64,000 nucleotides of DNA from Echinarachnius parma (GCA_037951105.1 JBAMJV010003327.1:62001-126000), one strand, 5' to 3'; positions 1-10,968 are shown, counted from the first letter of the stretch. Numbers and translations: made by a program. Notes: generated from the sequence alone by a model not told the origin.

Positions 1-398
1 GTGAGAGATTGAGAGAGATGGGGAACATAAACAGGGGGAAGCAGTGAGGGGGAAAGAGAGAAAATGGAATGGAAAACGTGACATCAATACAATTGGGGGG
101 AAAAGATTGAATAATTGCTGTCAAAGGAATCTATGAAGTATGAACGTAGCCTGTCAGATGTGGTGCGGCAACTATTGTCCCCGGGTTTTTGTCGCTCCAG
201 AGACTTTAGCCTTGCCCGGGTTAATAACATAATAATAATAATTATTATTATTATATTGTGTCGTTTTGTCGCACTGTTTTCGTATGGTGACCGAGGCGGT
301 GTAATAGACCAGTAATTACTATACCGCTTTGTTGAAAGAAACAAAATAGAAAGGTGAATGGCGATCATTGTGATATCAACCCCTTCCTAACTCAAGTA
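1..398. other. Unassigned sequence with an (AAT)/(ATT) palindromic microsatellite
   Basis: No gene is recognised. Positions 229-256 are an AAT run that turns into its complement ATT, so it can fold on itself. Two CCCGGG sites (near 180 and 215) bracket a short GC-richer stretch just upstream, which could be the remains of a SINE ending in a TTA-type tail. That assignment is weak. Confidence 0.4.
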
Positions 399-745
399 CA
401 GTGGCGTAGTGTGGTCGAGCTGATTGGAGGAGGGGGGACACACATTATTGGGGGTACACCTTGGCCCTGTTGCAAAAAGAGTTGCAATCGATTGTACAGT
501 TGCAATTAATTGCACGTCAGATCATGTGACTAAATGCGCAAATCTGATTGGTCGAAATGTGCATGTTTCTGACTTGCAGTTAATTGCAACTTACAATCGA
601 TTGCAACTCTTTCTGCAACGGGGCCATCTTTGTGTATTTCTTAATTTGTCTAGGACGTCCCCTTATTTGATTGTTTTTTTTTGCCGTCTTATTGGGGGCA
701 GCGCCCCCCCCCCCCCCCGCGCCCCCGTGCCCCCATAGCTACGTG
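399..745. mobile_element. Degenerate hAT-like element with poly-C tract and nested foldback
   Basis: It begins CAGTGGCGTAG followed by a G-rich run and ends after a long C run with a CTACGTGAC sequence. This resembles the clean hAT-like elements at 6182-6476 and 51043-52211. No matching 8-bp target duplication was found, so the boundaries are approximate. A foldback element lies inside at 463-625. Confidence 0.4.
463..625. mobile_element. Foldback MITE with GGCCC(T/C)GTTGCA termini
   Basis: The two ends, GGCCCTGTTGCA and its near complement at 611-625, begin inverted repeats of about 55 bp containing GAGTTGCAATCGATTGTA and a TTGCAATTAA block. The middle holds CATGTGACTAAATGCGCAAATCTGATT. The same middle and right end recur at 62880-63025, so this is an interspersed family. 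No coding capacity. Confidence 0.6.
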
Positions 746-1296
746 ACCAACTCTGTTCATATGTACCTCTACTACACCCATTCTATATCTTCTCTCTCCT
801 CCCTTCTCCATGTTCTCACCCTCTCTCCTCCCTTCATTCCTTGTCTTCTCCCCTCCATCTGTACATTCCCTCCCTCCCTCCATGCCTTCACATTCTATCA
901 TACTACAGTTTACAGTGCATACATTATAACAACATCAAGTTTCAATCCAACGATAACAAATGTATCACGAGTAGTAAGACTGCAGTTGGAAAGCGGAACC
1001 ATTATTAGGATAAAGTATAATGTTTCTGCCTTCCATGCTATGTTATTTTATTCACAGTTCTTCTAATTTGAGGCAAATCGCGCTCATTTGAACTTACATT
1101 TGAATGAGTACCATTATATACAATTAGTTATACTAACGACATTTAGAACACTTGCGTCAATTTTGTTCACAATGTAAAATATACAGGCAATTAATTACAT
1201 ACAAAATTAACATAATCCAAAAATGGAAATCAGAGTCTGAGCCTGAGGTCTGCCTGTAGCCTACCAATCAAATATAGTAAAGGCTTTTACTGATCC
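746..1296. other. Pyrimidine-rich low complexity, then AT-rich unassigned sequence
   Basis: Positions 775-890 are TC-rich low-complexity sequence, which alone explains the open frames here. From 900 to 1296 nothing recognisable is seen. Confidence 0.5.
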
Positions 1297-1395
1297 ACAG
1301 CCTAGGACGATGGCCCATTTTTGCGCTAATTGATCGTCTCCGATTAATTAGCGAGTTGAAGGACCTGACAGGTAGCTAATGGGTTAATCCCAAAT
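1297..1395. promoter_or_regulatory. Homeodomain-site-rich block, candidate regulatory DNA
   Basis: Dense homeodomain-type cores (GATTAATTAGCG, CTAATGGG, GGTTAATCCC) occur within 100 bases of unique-looking sequence. TAATCC is the known Otx/Bicoid-class core and TAATTA is the general Antp-class core. The related stretch at 2279-2480 lies on the other side of an inserted element. Function is inferred only from motif density. Confidence 0.3.
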
Positions 1396-1401
1396 CTCAT
1401 G

Positions 1402-2278
1402 CGGTGGCGTAGATTACCGTGAGAGGCAAGGGGGAACATGTTCCCCCTGCATACAAACCTGGGGGGAGGGTGGGGGTGTGTTTCACTAACTAAAATCGAT
1501 TTTATGCCTATAATTGATTTTAATGACTGGAATCGATTCCACCCTAAAAATCAATCGCAGCAAGATGTTTCACGAAATCGATTTTAGGCTGGGAACGATT
1601 TAAAGCATTTGATTAATAATCGATTTATTTTCAATCCCTAGCTGTCCACCCCCTCATCCCTCTCTCACGTTTTGGATGTGGAAGCAATTAATATAACCTG
1701 TCGTTTGTTTGATGGCTATTTTATTCTGTATCTCATTTTACTGCCATTTTAACGTCGCTTGTTAACTAAAATAACAGAAGTCAAAATGTACAGTTCGGGA
1801 TTCGGATTGAATATTAATATTAAAGACAGAGGGTTAGATTAGGCAAAGGGTAAGGTCTAGGACGTGGTGTCAAGTTTAAGGTTTGGGAAACGGACGTGCG
1901 GGCATCACGTCCCAGACAAAATGCGATATCAACCAAACTGGAGTTATGATATGATATAAACCGACACTATACAACTACATAAATACAGTCAAACATGTTT
2001 CAACGGCCACCTGTCTATAGCAGCCAACCTGCCTACAATGGTGATCCAAATGGTCATTCAAAGGTAATCCCTTGCAGAGAAAAACTATGTTGGGGAACTT
2101 GCCTATAGTGGTCACCTGTCTACAGGGAACAGTTTCTCTTGTTTCCCTTTGGTGGTCACTATAGACAGGTTTGACTGTTGTTTGTTGTTATTGTTTTTGT
2201 ACTGATGGCCAGCCATATGAAGGAAACCCCGCCCCAGCCCCTCCTCCCCCATTCTGAGTAACCCTGACTGCGCCACTT
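1402..2278. mobile_element. Composite insertion with GTGGCG termini
   Basis: The left end reads GGTGGCGTAG and the right end CTGCGCCACTT, a degraded inverted pair of the CAGTGGCGTAG hAT-like type. Inside are an ATCGATTTT-rich inverted repeat (about 1487-1640) and a pogo-like MITE (1988-2177). The element sits between two copies of a 25-bp direct repeat (1368 and 2279). Confidence 0.4.
1988..2177. mobile_element. pogo/Tigger-like MITE with CAGTCAAAC termini
   Basis: It begins CAGTCAAACATG and ends ACAGGTTTGACTG, with repeated CACCTGTCTATAG and GGTCACTATAGACAGG blocks in opposite orientations. CAGT termini are typical of pogo/Tigger elements of the Tc1/mariner group. A TA flanks the left side. 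Relatives of the same blocks form the 96-bp array at 49440-50020. Confidence 0.5.
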
Positions 2279-2480
2279 ACAGGTAGTTAATTGGTTAATC
2301 CCAGTCGAGGTTGAATTTGGATTAGCGGAGAGTTATAATTAGTCGGCATCGCTTTGAACGTCGCACAACCCCACCGACGATAAAATTGCACATTCATGAT
2401 TAATGTCTTTCTAAAATTGAATGATCAGACTTAATTGGGAATGTCAGTTGATCACAATGCGAGGAAGTCGTGGTGAGCCA
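2279..2480. promoter_or_regulatory. Second homeodomain-site-rich block
   Basis: Contains TTAATTGGTTAATCCC, TTTGGATTAGCGG, ATAATTAG, GATTAATG and ACTTAATTGGGAATG. It starts with a near-duplicate of 1368-1392. It could be one conserved non-coding element split by the insertion at 1402-2278. Confidence 0.3.
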
Positions 2481-3331
2481 GGGAGGTGGCAGACTTCCCA
2501 TTTCCCTGCATGGGTGAACTATAAGAAATATATTTATATATACAAATGTGTGATGACAGTGTTTTTGATTATGACCAATTAAATAAGTATTTTGTTTTTG
2601 AGGCCGTTACAGAAAATTAACAATTCAGTGTCCTAAACACCATTACTTGAATATGATTAGTTATGATCTACAGCGTAGCATGGTCCGTGTTTTTTCTCTC
2701 CATTTTTGGAAGAGGCCTGGGGTGCAATGGTTTATTTTGGTTTGAGTTAGGTTTAAACTAACGATTAGGATTATGGTTAGGTATAGATTCGGATACCTAT
2801 ACAAGTATACGGTTGGTTTACTTAGTGTATGGATTTGATGTAAGCTTAGGTAGGGTTAGACAATAGACATCTTTCTTGGATTGACGAATATTCACAGCGG
2901 GGCAAATGTCACCGGAGTTCACAGAATTGTCATAATTATAATCATTTGAATGATCACAAGTCCGTTGTCGTACGATGCATCCAGAGGTTCTAAACACACG
3001 AATAGGATGTAGAGAAGTATTTATTAATATAATAAAAACAGGTGAATTAATAAATCAGTTTAATGTGCGTGAATGACGAGGCAACGACCCAGGAACTAGA
3101 AACTTTATAACATTTAAATATGAATACAAATAATATTCATCAACTGCCATGAGTGTTGATCAAATAAAAAGCCCAGACATCCGTATGAAGGTCCTTGCAA
3201 TTCAACTTTAGAATATAATACTTGTTATGAATATTATGATTATAATGATACCCAATTACAATATCGCATTAGGCATGTTAGGCTGGGGTTGAAATGTAGC
3301 AAATAGCTCATCGTAATTGTAGTCAGCTGAT
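2481..3331. other. Unassigned AT-rich sequence
   Basis: No gene, RNA or repeat family recognised. A short stretch near 2750-2870 has repeated GATTAGGATTATGGTTAGG-like words without a clear unit. Confidence 0.4.
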
Positions 3332-3335
3332 TTAA

Positions 3336-3890
3336 AGGGATAGTTGAGTTTTGGTAGAGAGGGCGCTAGACTACTTATTTTTTTGTGAGGTAATGAAAAA
3401 CTGAGTGTAAAATTTGAAAGAGCATAATATTTAAATAAGAAAAATCATCTTTGTTTGATCAAAATCGGTTCAGAGACGGCTGAAATATCCATAAATATAA
3501 CAATTTGTAATAAAGCTGGGGCCCCAGGTTTATTAGAGGATTTTGAACCAGCCGTTAAAAATAATTTAAAAATGCTTCCTCTTTTCAAAAAGTTACAAAA
3601 TAGATATTTAAATAGTTATTGGTTATTTCTCTATCTAATCACTATTTCAACAAAACATCACATGCACAATATTTTATTTAAAATGGTTGAAACCGATGAG
3701 TGTTTAGAGAGCGCCCTCTTACGTTTTAACGGCTCTTTTTGAATGATAACATGATCTTTACTACGTCATTTGTAATTTGTGTTCCTTTTTAGTTATAACT
3801 ATTGGTTTGTAATGTAATGATGCAGGTTTTGGTTACTAAAATTCAGTTTCACCAAAACTGTACTCTCCTTACCAGAACTCAACTATCCCT
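3336..3890 (+). mobile_element. TTAA-2 MITE, complete copy
   Basis: Flanked by TTAA (3332-3335 and 3891-3894). It starts AGGGATAGTTGAGTTTTGG and ends ACCAGAACTCAACTATCCCT, so the termini are inverted repeats. A subterminal AGAGGGCGCT recurs inverted as GAGCGCCCTC. An internal 28-base palindrome at 3508-3535 has one mismatch. TTAA target duplication is known for the piggyBac and Kolobok superfamilies and the sequence does not decide between them. No transposase; the open frame through it is incidental. Confidence 0.85.
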
Positions 3891-3894
3891 TTAA

Positions 3895-4027
3895 TAAACA
3901 TGATAAAGGTTAATTTGTCGACTATGATGACAAATATTATCAGAATAACAAAATATGAATATAATGAGTACTGTTTTACGATAACAATACTGCATTTGGC
4001 AGAAAATGACATTGTCTTGGCAATTAC
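3895..4027. other. Unassigned AT-rich sequence
   Basis: Short AT-rich stretch between a MITE and a SINE fragment; nothing recognised. Confidence 0.4.
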
Positions 4028-4085
4028 GATCATGTGGTTAGTACTCGTGACTTCCGGAGAAGGGGGTCACGGGTTCGATTAACTT
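4028..4085 (+). mobile_element. tRNA-derived SINE head fragment
   Basis: The stretch GTGGTTAGTACTCGTGACTT followed by a GGTCACGGGTTCGATT segment has the spacing of a tRNA anticodon arm and T arm, with a near-consensus B box (GGTTCGATT). The acceptor stem does not close, so it is a SINE fragment rather than a tRNA gene. Confidence 0.55.
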
Positions 4086-4440
4086 GATCATGTTATTCCT
4101 TTATATGAATTTATGCCATCGTTTTGACATTTCTTTTGCTGTCAAAATTGTGTATCGCGAATTATTGTGTATTTCCATGCCATGTACAGATGTATGTGTG
4201 TATTTGTTAATGTATCTTATTTATTAGTATGTACATAATTCATACAATATCCTCAAACATGTCAACATTCACATGCTCTGAAGGTTTAGATGATGTCGAT
4301 GTCGAAATCGCAAACTTCTGTTTCAATGCAAATAGATAGCGCATTCAATATTGTTTTAATTAATTGTATTATAATAAACGTCGAGTACCTTTGGCATAAC
4401 TCAAGATTACTTACGATGAACGTGTACATTCGTAATCTTT
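4086..4440. other. Unassigned AT-rich sequence
   Basis: No gene or repeat recognised; borders the tandem array that starts at 4441. Confidence 0.4.
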
Positions 4441-5530
4441 GGACGCCAGATGAACCCACCTGTGACAATCAGCGACATACTAGTCACAATGATATTCATT
4501 TAGAATTACAAAGTCAGACAGAAGACAAATAAAGAAATGTCACAATGGTGTCATATGAGGTCGACATAGATTACCCATAATGGCGTAGACAGCGGATCAC
4601 GTAAGACGGGGGGCTATAGTAGCGATAGCGGGGGATGGGCGATGAATGCCAATTTGGGACACCATATAAATTAGATTAACCTATCTGAGGAAATTATCAA
4701 TATAATCACGATTATATTATTTTAGAATTGTAATGCAGATCAAATACAAACAAAGAAATGTCATAATTGTGTCACTTGAGTTAGTTGACATATGGCGAAG
4801 CCAGTGGATCGATTAAAAAGGGGGCTTATATGAAGAAAAAAAACAATCCAATCCGAGGATGGGGGGGGGGGGGGGGGGCGGGCAAAGATTACCGCTCTAA
4901 GGACGCCATATGATTCCACCTGTGATAATCAACGACTTAATCACGACGATATTAATTTAGAATTGTCAGACAGAAGACAAATAAAGACATGTCACAATGA
5001 TGTCACATGAGTTTGATATATAGATTACGCATAATGGCGTAGCCACCGGGTCACGTTAAGGGGGGAGGGCTGATATGGGGGCAGCAGGCCGGGGTGGGAC
5101 AAGGATTACGAATAGTTTAACGCCATAATTATTTAAAGTCACCTACAACATGATAATCATATCGATATATTATTTGTAGATTAATTTACAGCTGTCGGAT
5201 AAAACGTCAAACAAAGAAATGTCATAATCGTGTCACATTTGGATGACATACAGTTGACCCATAATTGCGCATCCAGTGGTAAACTCAGCTAAGGGCTAAT
5301 GCAAAGAGCGAATCCTAGGATGGGGGGGGGGGGGGGGGGGGGGGCGGTCTTTTTGAACGCCATATGAACGCACCTGTGACAATGGACGATATAAACACGA
5401 ATATATTAATTTAGATTTGTCAGACAGAATGCAAATAAAGAAATGTCAATCGGAGTGTCACAAGAGTTTGACATGCATGTTTACACATAATGGCGTAGCT
5501 AGCGGTCGACATTAGAGTGGGGGTGATGGC
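4441..5530 (+). repeat. ~220-bp tandem array, five degenerate units
   Basis: Units start near 4441, 4657, 4901, 5119 and 5355 (spacing about 216-244). Each carries, in order, a (GG)ACGCCATATGA-like start, CACCTGTGACAAT, a TTTAGAATT segment, CAGACAGAAGACAAATAAAG, AAATGTCA, then ATAATGGCGTAG and a G-rich tract of variable length. A partial sixth unit is at about 5878-5975. Differences in G-tract length account for the spacing variation. Confidence 0.8.
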
Positions 5531-5569
5531 CAGGGGAGGGCAGGGGGCGGCAGGGGGTGGGACAAAGAT

Positions 5570-5877
5570 TTCAATTTCTATTTCAATTTTATTTCCACTT
5601 GTAAACATAACAAATATACAATACATGATATTGAACATCAAATGCATGATTTGTTACAAGTATACACATATGGATAAACAAAACAAAAGTGGGGGAATCA
5701 TAAAAAAGCACATGTAGGCTTGTAAAAATGATCCCTTGATTGCGTAAAAAAAACAAAAACCTAACCTGTAGCATAATATTCACAATAGAAAACGTAAGAA
5801 AAACAACAACTAAAAAACTAAAAACATAACAAATACAATAATATTAGGAAACATTTTCATAAGATAATATACAAGAT
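5570..5877 (-). repeat. AT-rich LINE-3'-end-like sequence
   Basis: Starts with iterated TTTCAATTTC words followed by TTTATTTCCACTTG, similar to 8453 and 31126. Read on the minus strand this looks like a LINE 3' end with a short repeated tail. It splits the last unit of the tandem array from the others. No coding remnant seen. Confidence 0.35.
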
Positions 5878-6181
5878 ATCCATATGAACCCATTTGCAAC
5901 ATATGGTAGTCATAATTATATTGATTTAGATTCATTTATAATCATCAGACAGAAGACAAAACAAAGTATTTATATTATTTATATTATGAATACTATTTAT
6001 AATCATTGTATATGTTTTAATTATCTATTTAGTGCTATACATGCATTTATAATTATGAGAATATTATTGGTCCACTAAAATTGAAAAATATATTGGACAA
6101 TTTGATTTCATACTTCATCAGGATATCCTTTGTAAGCCGAATAGAAAGTTCAACATTAATCCACGCAACAACACTATGGTT

Positions 6182-6476
6182 CAGTGGCGTACCCAGGATT
6201 TTTTAAAGGGGGGGGGGGGTTTCTTCAGAAAAAATTTCTGTCAGCGGGGGGGGGGGGGGGGGGGGGGGGTAGTCGTAAACATTTTCGAAGCCGAGACCAA
6301 ACATTTTCGACATTTTCGAGGCCGAGACCACGGTTTTTTTTTTTTTTTTTTTTGGGGGGGGGGGGGGGGGGTTCAAACCCCCCAAAACAGTAATTTGTTG
6401 TCAAAGGGGGGGGGGGGGGGGGTTGACCCCCCCCCCCCCCAAATCTCCCCCCCCCCCGCCCCTGGGTACGCCTATG
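6182..6476. mobile_element. hAT-like MITE with perfect 8-bp target duplication
   Basis: Begins CAGTGGCGTACCCAGG and ends CCTGGGTACGCCTATG, giving 14-16-bp terminal inverted repeats. CTATGGTT occurs at 6174-6181 and again at 6477-6484, a perfect 8-bp target duplication, which is the hAT hallmark. The interior is runs of G near the left and C near the right, with a T17-G junction. The proline- and glycine-rich open frames are products of these homopolymers. Confidence 0.85.
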
Positions 6477-6607
6477 CTATGGTTTCACTTTAAGCAGCAA
6501 TTTGTAATATCATACCTGTCCAGTTGGGTAAAATTAATTCGTCAATGGGCTAATTTCCTCGATGGGGGCGCTACTCCACGCAAGCCAGAGCGCTCAGCAC
6601 AATTTAA

Positions 6608-6985
6608 AGGGATCTAGTAACTTTGTTGACATGTGCAAACAGTGATGAATGGTTGATGCAATGTATACTGTTGTTATCTGATATGTCCACAGGCTATTGT
6701 GTGAAAATTTCAAGTCAAATGGACGTTGCATGGCCGAGTAATGAGCAAAAATGCAAAGTGATATTCATTAACTCACTGCACTCACTTTGTACACGGTTTC
6801 GAAAATCCAACGGATAATTTATTATCTGAACACTTCAATCGTACATATCTTTGTAACGAAATGGAAACAAGAAAAACCGAAACCTGTCCCATGATTTTAT
6901 TATTAATACGAATACAACAAGGTATGAGGAAACCGCTAGAATTCAAATTTGATTTTGAGGATTTGGACAATGTTACTTAGTCCCT
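6608..6985 (+). mobile_element. TTAA-1 MITE, complete copy
   Basis: 378 bp between TTAA 6604-6607 and TTAA 6986-6989. It starts AGGGATCTAGTAACTTTGTT and ends ACAATGTTACTTAGTCCCT. The same family occurs nine times in the window. The central hairpin near 6800-6825 is imperfect in this copy. Its right-hand TTAA is shared with the next element. Confidence 0.9.
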
Positions 6986-6989
6986 TTAA

Positions 6990-7351
6990 AGGTGCACCTG
7001 TAAAGTGTCAGATATTGCCCAAAATGACATTTGAGACTTCAATCCTGTACCAAAATCATTGTAAGATATGTCCGAATGATGTATGAAAGTTTCATTGAAA
7101 AAGAACACTGCTTTCCTGGTTAAAAAAAGCGAAAATATGCGTCAGCTTTTACAATGAATTACTGTATGAGGTTTATGACAGTTCATTAACGCTCTTGAGC
7201 TGAATGATAGATATCGTCATACTAAAGGGGCATTTGAAAAAATATAACCCTATTTTATTATTCTCTTACCATAAGCTAAACAACACGGTAGAAGAGAAAC
7301 GAGGAAGCTCCAAGTAATTTTCTTGGAGTTAGACACTTTACAGGCATCCCT
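6990..7351. mobile_element. TTAA-3 MITE
   Basis: Begins AGGTGCACCTGTAAAGTGTC and ends GACACTTTACAGGCATCCCT, inverted repeats of about 20 bp with a CTGTAAAGTGTC core. Flanked by TTAA at 6986-6989 (shared with the TTAA-1 copy) and 7352-7355. Different interior from TTAA-1 and TTAA-2; no coding capacity. Confidence 0.8.
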
Positions 7352-7355
7352 TTAA

Positions 7356-8042
7356 AGTTTTACGAAATTCAAACAAAATAATTATTATAATTATTTGTTT
7401 TATATTGTGAAAAATACATTATTATATAGGTGCATTTATATGTGTTTAATTATGTACTGGGTAATATTGCGTAATAATATGTGTAACATGAATAGATGTT
7501 GCAAGTATACAACTATAGCATAATTATTACGGTACGGTTTGTGATGTATGAAAATAATTACAATCAAGGACTGGTGCATACAAGCGCAACACTGCACTGG
7601 TTAATACGGAATTATCCAATACACTATACCACTAACGTACTCCCTCGAGTGATGTCAGTATGAAAAACTGCTTATTCGGGAAAATAGAGACATCAGAAAA
7701 TCGGCTAGAAGAGAATTATATATACTTGGAGATGGTTCAAGTTCGTTACTGAATAACAGTTGATAAGACAAGCCGACCGAGCGAATGCAAACACCATGTG
7801 ATAAGCCTTTTATATAAAACCATAAACCTGATTTGACATGGACTTGTTTGATTAAGCATCGTTAGATCCTCCAGCAGATTAAAAAGCTGGGACGATTGTG
7901 TCGTGGTTTTGATGGTATAATAAGGCTCGTAATAAAGGCACCTTCAATACAACATCAGCAGTATTACTTTTTATGAGAAAAAGAGGTTTGCATAATTATG
8001 TTAAAATGTATGCTAAAATACATGTAGGTATATTTTCATATT
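7356..8042. other. Unassigned AT-rich sequence
   Basis: No gene or known repeat recognised up to the start of the tRNA-Ser locus. Confidence 0.4.
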
Positions 8043-8197
8043 GCTAATAATCCGATACAAGTTGGCGACTCAACCTAAATTATTTAACCTGTGACATAAT
8101 TATCGATTTTAGTGACGACCGTTCCACTGAATCGATATTATAAACAAAATCGATGCGATCGATTTTTAGTATCGATCTAAACGTGTAACAGGGCTGG

Positions 8198-8219
8198 GGT
8201 TCGAATCCTGCCGAGTACG
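8198..8219 (+). pseudogene. tRNA-Ser 3' stub (T arm plus acceptor 3' strand)
   Basis: The 22 bases from the T arm to the 3' end match the last part of the two intact tRNA-Ser genes downstream; everything 5' of the T arm is missing and replaced by GTGTAACAGGGCTG, which resembles the flank upstream of the intact copies. The deletion therefore joined upstream flank to T arm. Not functional: no A box and no anticodon. Confidence 0.85.
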
Positions 8220-8448
8220 AAAATATATATATTTGTTTTCTTTCAAAACAATTCTGTTTCCTGTTTGTGTCGGTTTAACCTCTACAAGTATTGCATCTTG
8301 ATACAAGTTGGCGGCTCAAACTAGATTATTAAAACCTGTGACATCATTATCGATGTTAGTGACTATCGTTCCACTGAATCGATACTAAAAATCTATGCGA
8401 TCGATTTTTAGTATCGATCTTAGTGTTTAGTAAAACAGCCCATGGACA

Positions 8449-8650
8449 TGTTTCAAGTTTCAAGTTTCAAGTTTATTTCCACAATTTGAATACAAAACAA
8501 TGTAAAATACAAAATACAAATAGTGAAATATGTACAATAAGCAAAAAACATGTATATAGCCAAAGTTATACAAAAAGAAAGAGGAAGCAGGTAACAACTA
8601 TTCAAAATGTGGGCGGAATAATAAACGTATTGTGGCCTGTCAAAGGTTTG
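8449..8650 (-). mobile_element. LINE-3'-end-like insertion in unit B
   Basis: Starts with three TTTCAAG repeats and TTTATTTCCAC, i.e. a repeated TTGAAAC tail on the minus strand. Unit C lacks it: its flanks CATGGACAT and TTTGACGTAGCA are contiguous there, so this is a real insertion of about 200 bp. No coding sequence. Confidence 0.55.
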
Positions 8651-8896
8651 ACATAGAAGCTCTCGGAGATTAAAATGTATAAGTATATTTTCACGAGAAT
8701 TAGACGAGGAATACAATTTACCGACCGAATTGTTCATTATAAATAGCTATAATTGTATTAATCTATTTGAAAATGATCAGATACACTACAATCTGAAACA
8801 AAAATATATCAGGTTTTGAGAAATGTATTTTAAAACTAATGCATGTCAATATTATCACATAAATAAAACTGACTATACAAGCATGTTAGTTATATA

Positions 8897-9466
8897 AACC
8901 GAACACAAAAAGTAACTACCCCCCTAAAAACAGCTCATAATTTTATAAGCAAGAATCGTTTCAAGATCTTGTTTCGCCAAAATATTCCTATGGTAGGTAG
9001 GAAAACAATATGTAAAATAAGAGGTAACCATTAATCCATGGTTGAGTAAGCACACAGTTAAGAGAAAATAGTAATATTTCAAAATTCGCAAAAGTAACAT
9101 TAATATTGCAGTTTATTGAGTATTGAGACATTTCTTATTGCACTGTTTTACAATTGCACTTAATGCATTTAACCACACGTGTCATACAAAAATCAAAATG
9201 GGTGGAATTTCAATCAGCATTGTTACATAAACCATAATTAATGCACAATGTACAGGCATGCGCAAGTTCTTGTGACTTTTGAAAGTGGGTCATTTTGTCT
9301 TTAATATGTGCTCATTCAGCCATGAAGTGATGGATATCTCTGATTTACACACATAATGTTTAGAACAACTGTAGAAATATTGTGGTAAAATTACAGTTTG
9401 AGACAATTATCAGTTATAAAATTGTAGGCATTTGTTTAGGGGGGTAGTTACTTATTATGTTCGGTT
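8897..9466. mobile_element. TA-target MITE inserted in tRNA unit B
   Basis: Starts AACCGAACACAAAAAGTAAC and ends in the near-complement GTTACTTATTATGTTCGGTT, with TACCCCCCTAAA continuing the inverted repeat (about 32 bp in all). Flanked by TA at 8895-8896 and 9467-9468. Unit C, without it, reads straight through from GCATGTTAG to GTTACC. TA duplication points to the Tc1/mariner group. No transposase. Confidence 0.75.
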
Positions 9467-9575
9467 TAGTTACCTGCGATATAATCACGACACAGACATA
9501 GTAACACTTGCCCTATACATGTAACAGGGCTGAGGAGTTAGACTGGTCGCCTAACAACTCCGTTAAAATACATAA

Positions 9576-9657
9576 GTACTCGTGGCCGAGCGGTTAAGGC
9601 GATAGACTAGAAATCTATTGGGGTCTCCCCGCGCAGGTTCGAATCCTGCCGAGTACG
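9576..9657 (+). tRNA. tRNA-Ser (anticodon AGA), copy 1
   Basis: 82-nt type II (long variable arm) tRNA. The acceptor GTACTCG pairs with CGAGTAC and G is the discriminator. The anticodon stem ATAGA/TCTAT closes loop CTAGAAA, so AGA (9609-9611) reads UCU serine codons. The variable arm is GGGG-TCT-CCCC. The A box is TGGCCGAGCGG and the B box GGTTCGAATCC. No CCA is encoded, as expected in animals. A T7 run follows at 9664. All 82 bases match the copy at 10969. Compared with the common animal tRNA-Ser(AGA), the acceptor and anticodon stems each appear to carry paired compensating changes (from memory of the family). Confidence 0.95.
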
Positions 9658-9663
9658 AAAATA

Positions 9664-9670
9664 TTTTTTT
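9664..9670 (+). terminator. Pol III terminator of tRNA copy 1
   Basis: T7 run 7 nt after the tRNA 3' end. The truncated TTAA-1 MITE starts immediately afterwards, so the terminator was spared. Confidence 0.85.
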
Positions 9671-9671
9671 G

Positions 9672-9931
9672 CATGGGACAGGTTTCGTTTTTTCTAATAT
9701 TTGAAGTGTTCAGATGTTAAACTATCTTGATAGTATTGGATATAGTTGTAACCGTGTACCAAGTCAGTGCAATGATTTAGTGAATATCACTTGGCATGTT
9801 TGCTCATTACTCGGCCAATTAACGTCCGTTTAACTTGAAATTTTCCCAGTGGACATATCAGATAACAACAATATACACTGTATCGACCATTCATCACTTT
9901 TTGCACATGTCAACAAAGTTACTAGGTCCCT
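9672..9931 (-). mobile_element. TTAA-1 MITE, truncated
   Basis: Minus-orientation TTAA-1 sequence beginning at CATGGGACAGG inside the element, 15 bases past the tRNA gene, and running to the normal end (TACTAGGTCCCT, then TTAA 9932-9935). About 110 bp of the far end are lost. The central hairpin here is ACTATC-TT-GATAGT (9721-9734). Confidence 0.85.
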
Positions 9932-9935
9932 TTAA

Positions 9936-10461
9936 AGAGATCCATTCACTATACACGATGTGTTCAAAAGGTGATATCTTAGAATTCAATGGTATGCCAA
10001 TTTCATTGTAAGATTCGTCTGGGTGATAATGTGACATATTTCATAGAAACCAAACAATGTTTATCTAACTAGAGAGAATGTATATGTCAGATTATAATTA
10101 TCAACTACTGTCCGTTGATTTTAACTACAATCGAAATGGGTCACGGTACGCTTTTCATTCAATTATAAACAGTTTTACATTTTCTTTCAGGTATCAGACC
10201 TGTCATTTATTGACATACTAAAATCATACTTTCTATAAATAAGGGAGATTTTTGAAGAAAAAAAGCACACTTCAGTATACTATACGTAACCATAATTTAT
10301 AATAAACATGTGAAAGCTCCAAATAACTGTGGTTACATTTTACAAAGTTAATGATCACATAAATTCCTTAATCATGACAGCATCAATCCTACACCAGAGG
10401 TGTTACGTTTTTTTCGTAATATATTAGAATGTATGCCAACATAGAAATGTAAGGCTCAGCT
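9936..10461. other. Possible TTAA-bounded element, otherwise unassigned
   Basis: Bounded by TTAA 9932-9935 and TTAA 10462-10465, but the ends (AGAGATCCATTCAC and GCTCAGCT) show only weak inverted similarity. No gene seen. Confidence 0.25.
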
Positions 10462-10968
10462 TTAAGACTATAAAACTATGATATCGTTACCGATTCTACG
10501 AGTGACGACCGATCCACGGAATCGATACTAACAATCGATGCGATCGATTTTTAGTATCGATCTTAGTGTTTTGTAAAACACCCCATGGACATTTTGACGT
10601 AGCATCGTTCTCTGAGATTAAAATGTATTAGTATGTTTTCATGAGAATTAGACGAGGAAAACAATTTACCGACCGAATTGTTGATATAATAGCTATCATT
10701 GGAAATGATCAGGTACACTACAATCTAACAAAATTTAAATATATCAGCCTAGGTTTTGAGAAATGTATTTTTAAAATTAATGCATGTCAATATTATGACA
10801 TAAATAAAACTGACTATACAAGCATGTTAGATATATATACAGTTACCAGTCCTGCTGCGATATAATCACGACATAGACATACACAGTATGTACATGCCCT
10901 ATGTATAATACATGTAACACGGCGGACGAATTAGACTGGTCGCTTAACAACTACTTTATTTCTCATAA

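Noticed and set aside
4028-4085. tRNA gene
   Set aside because: Only the anticodon-arm and T-arm-like parts are present; acceptor stem missing.
6200-6450. Poly-G and poly-C runs as pure assembly error
   Set aside because: They sit reproducibly inside elements with exact target duplications, so they are real features, though the exact run lengths may be unreliable.
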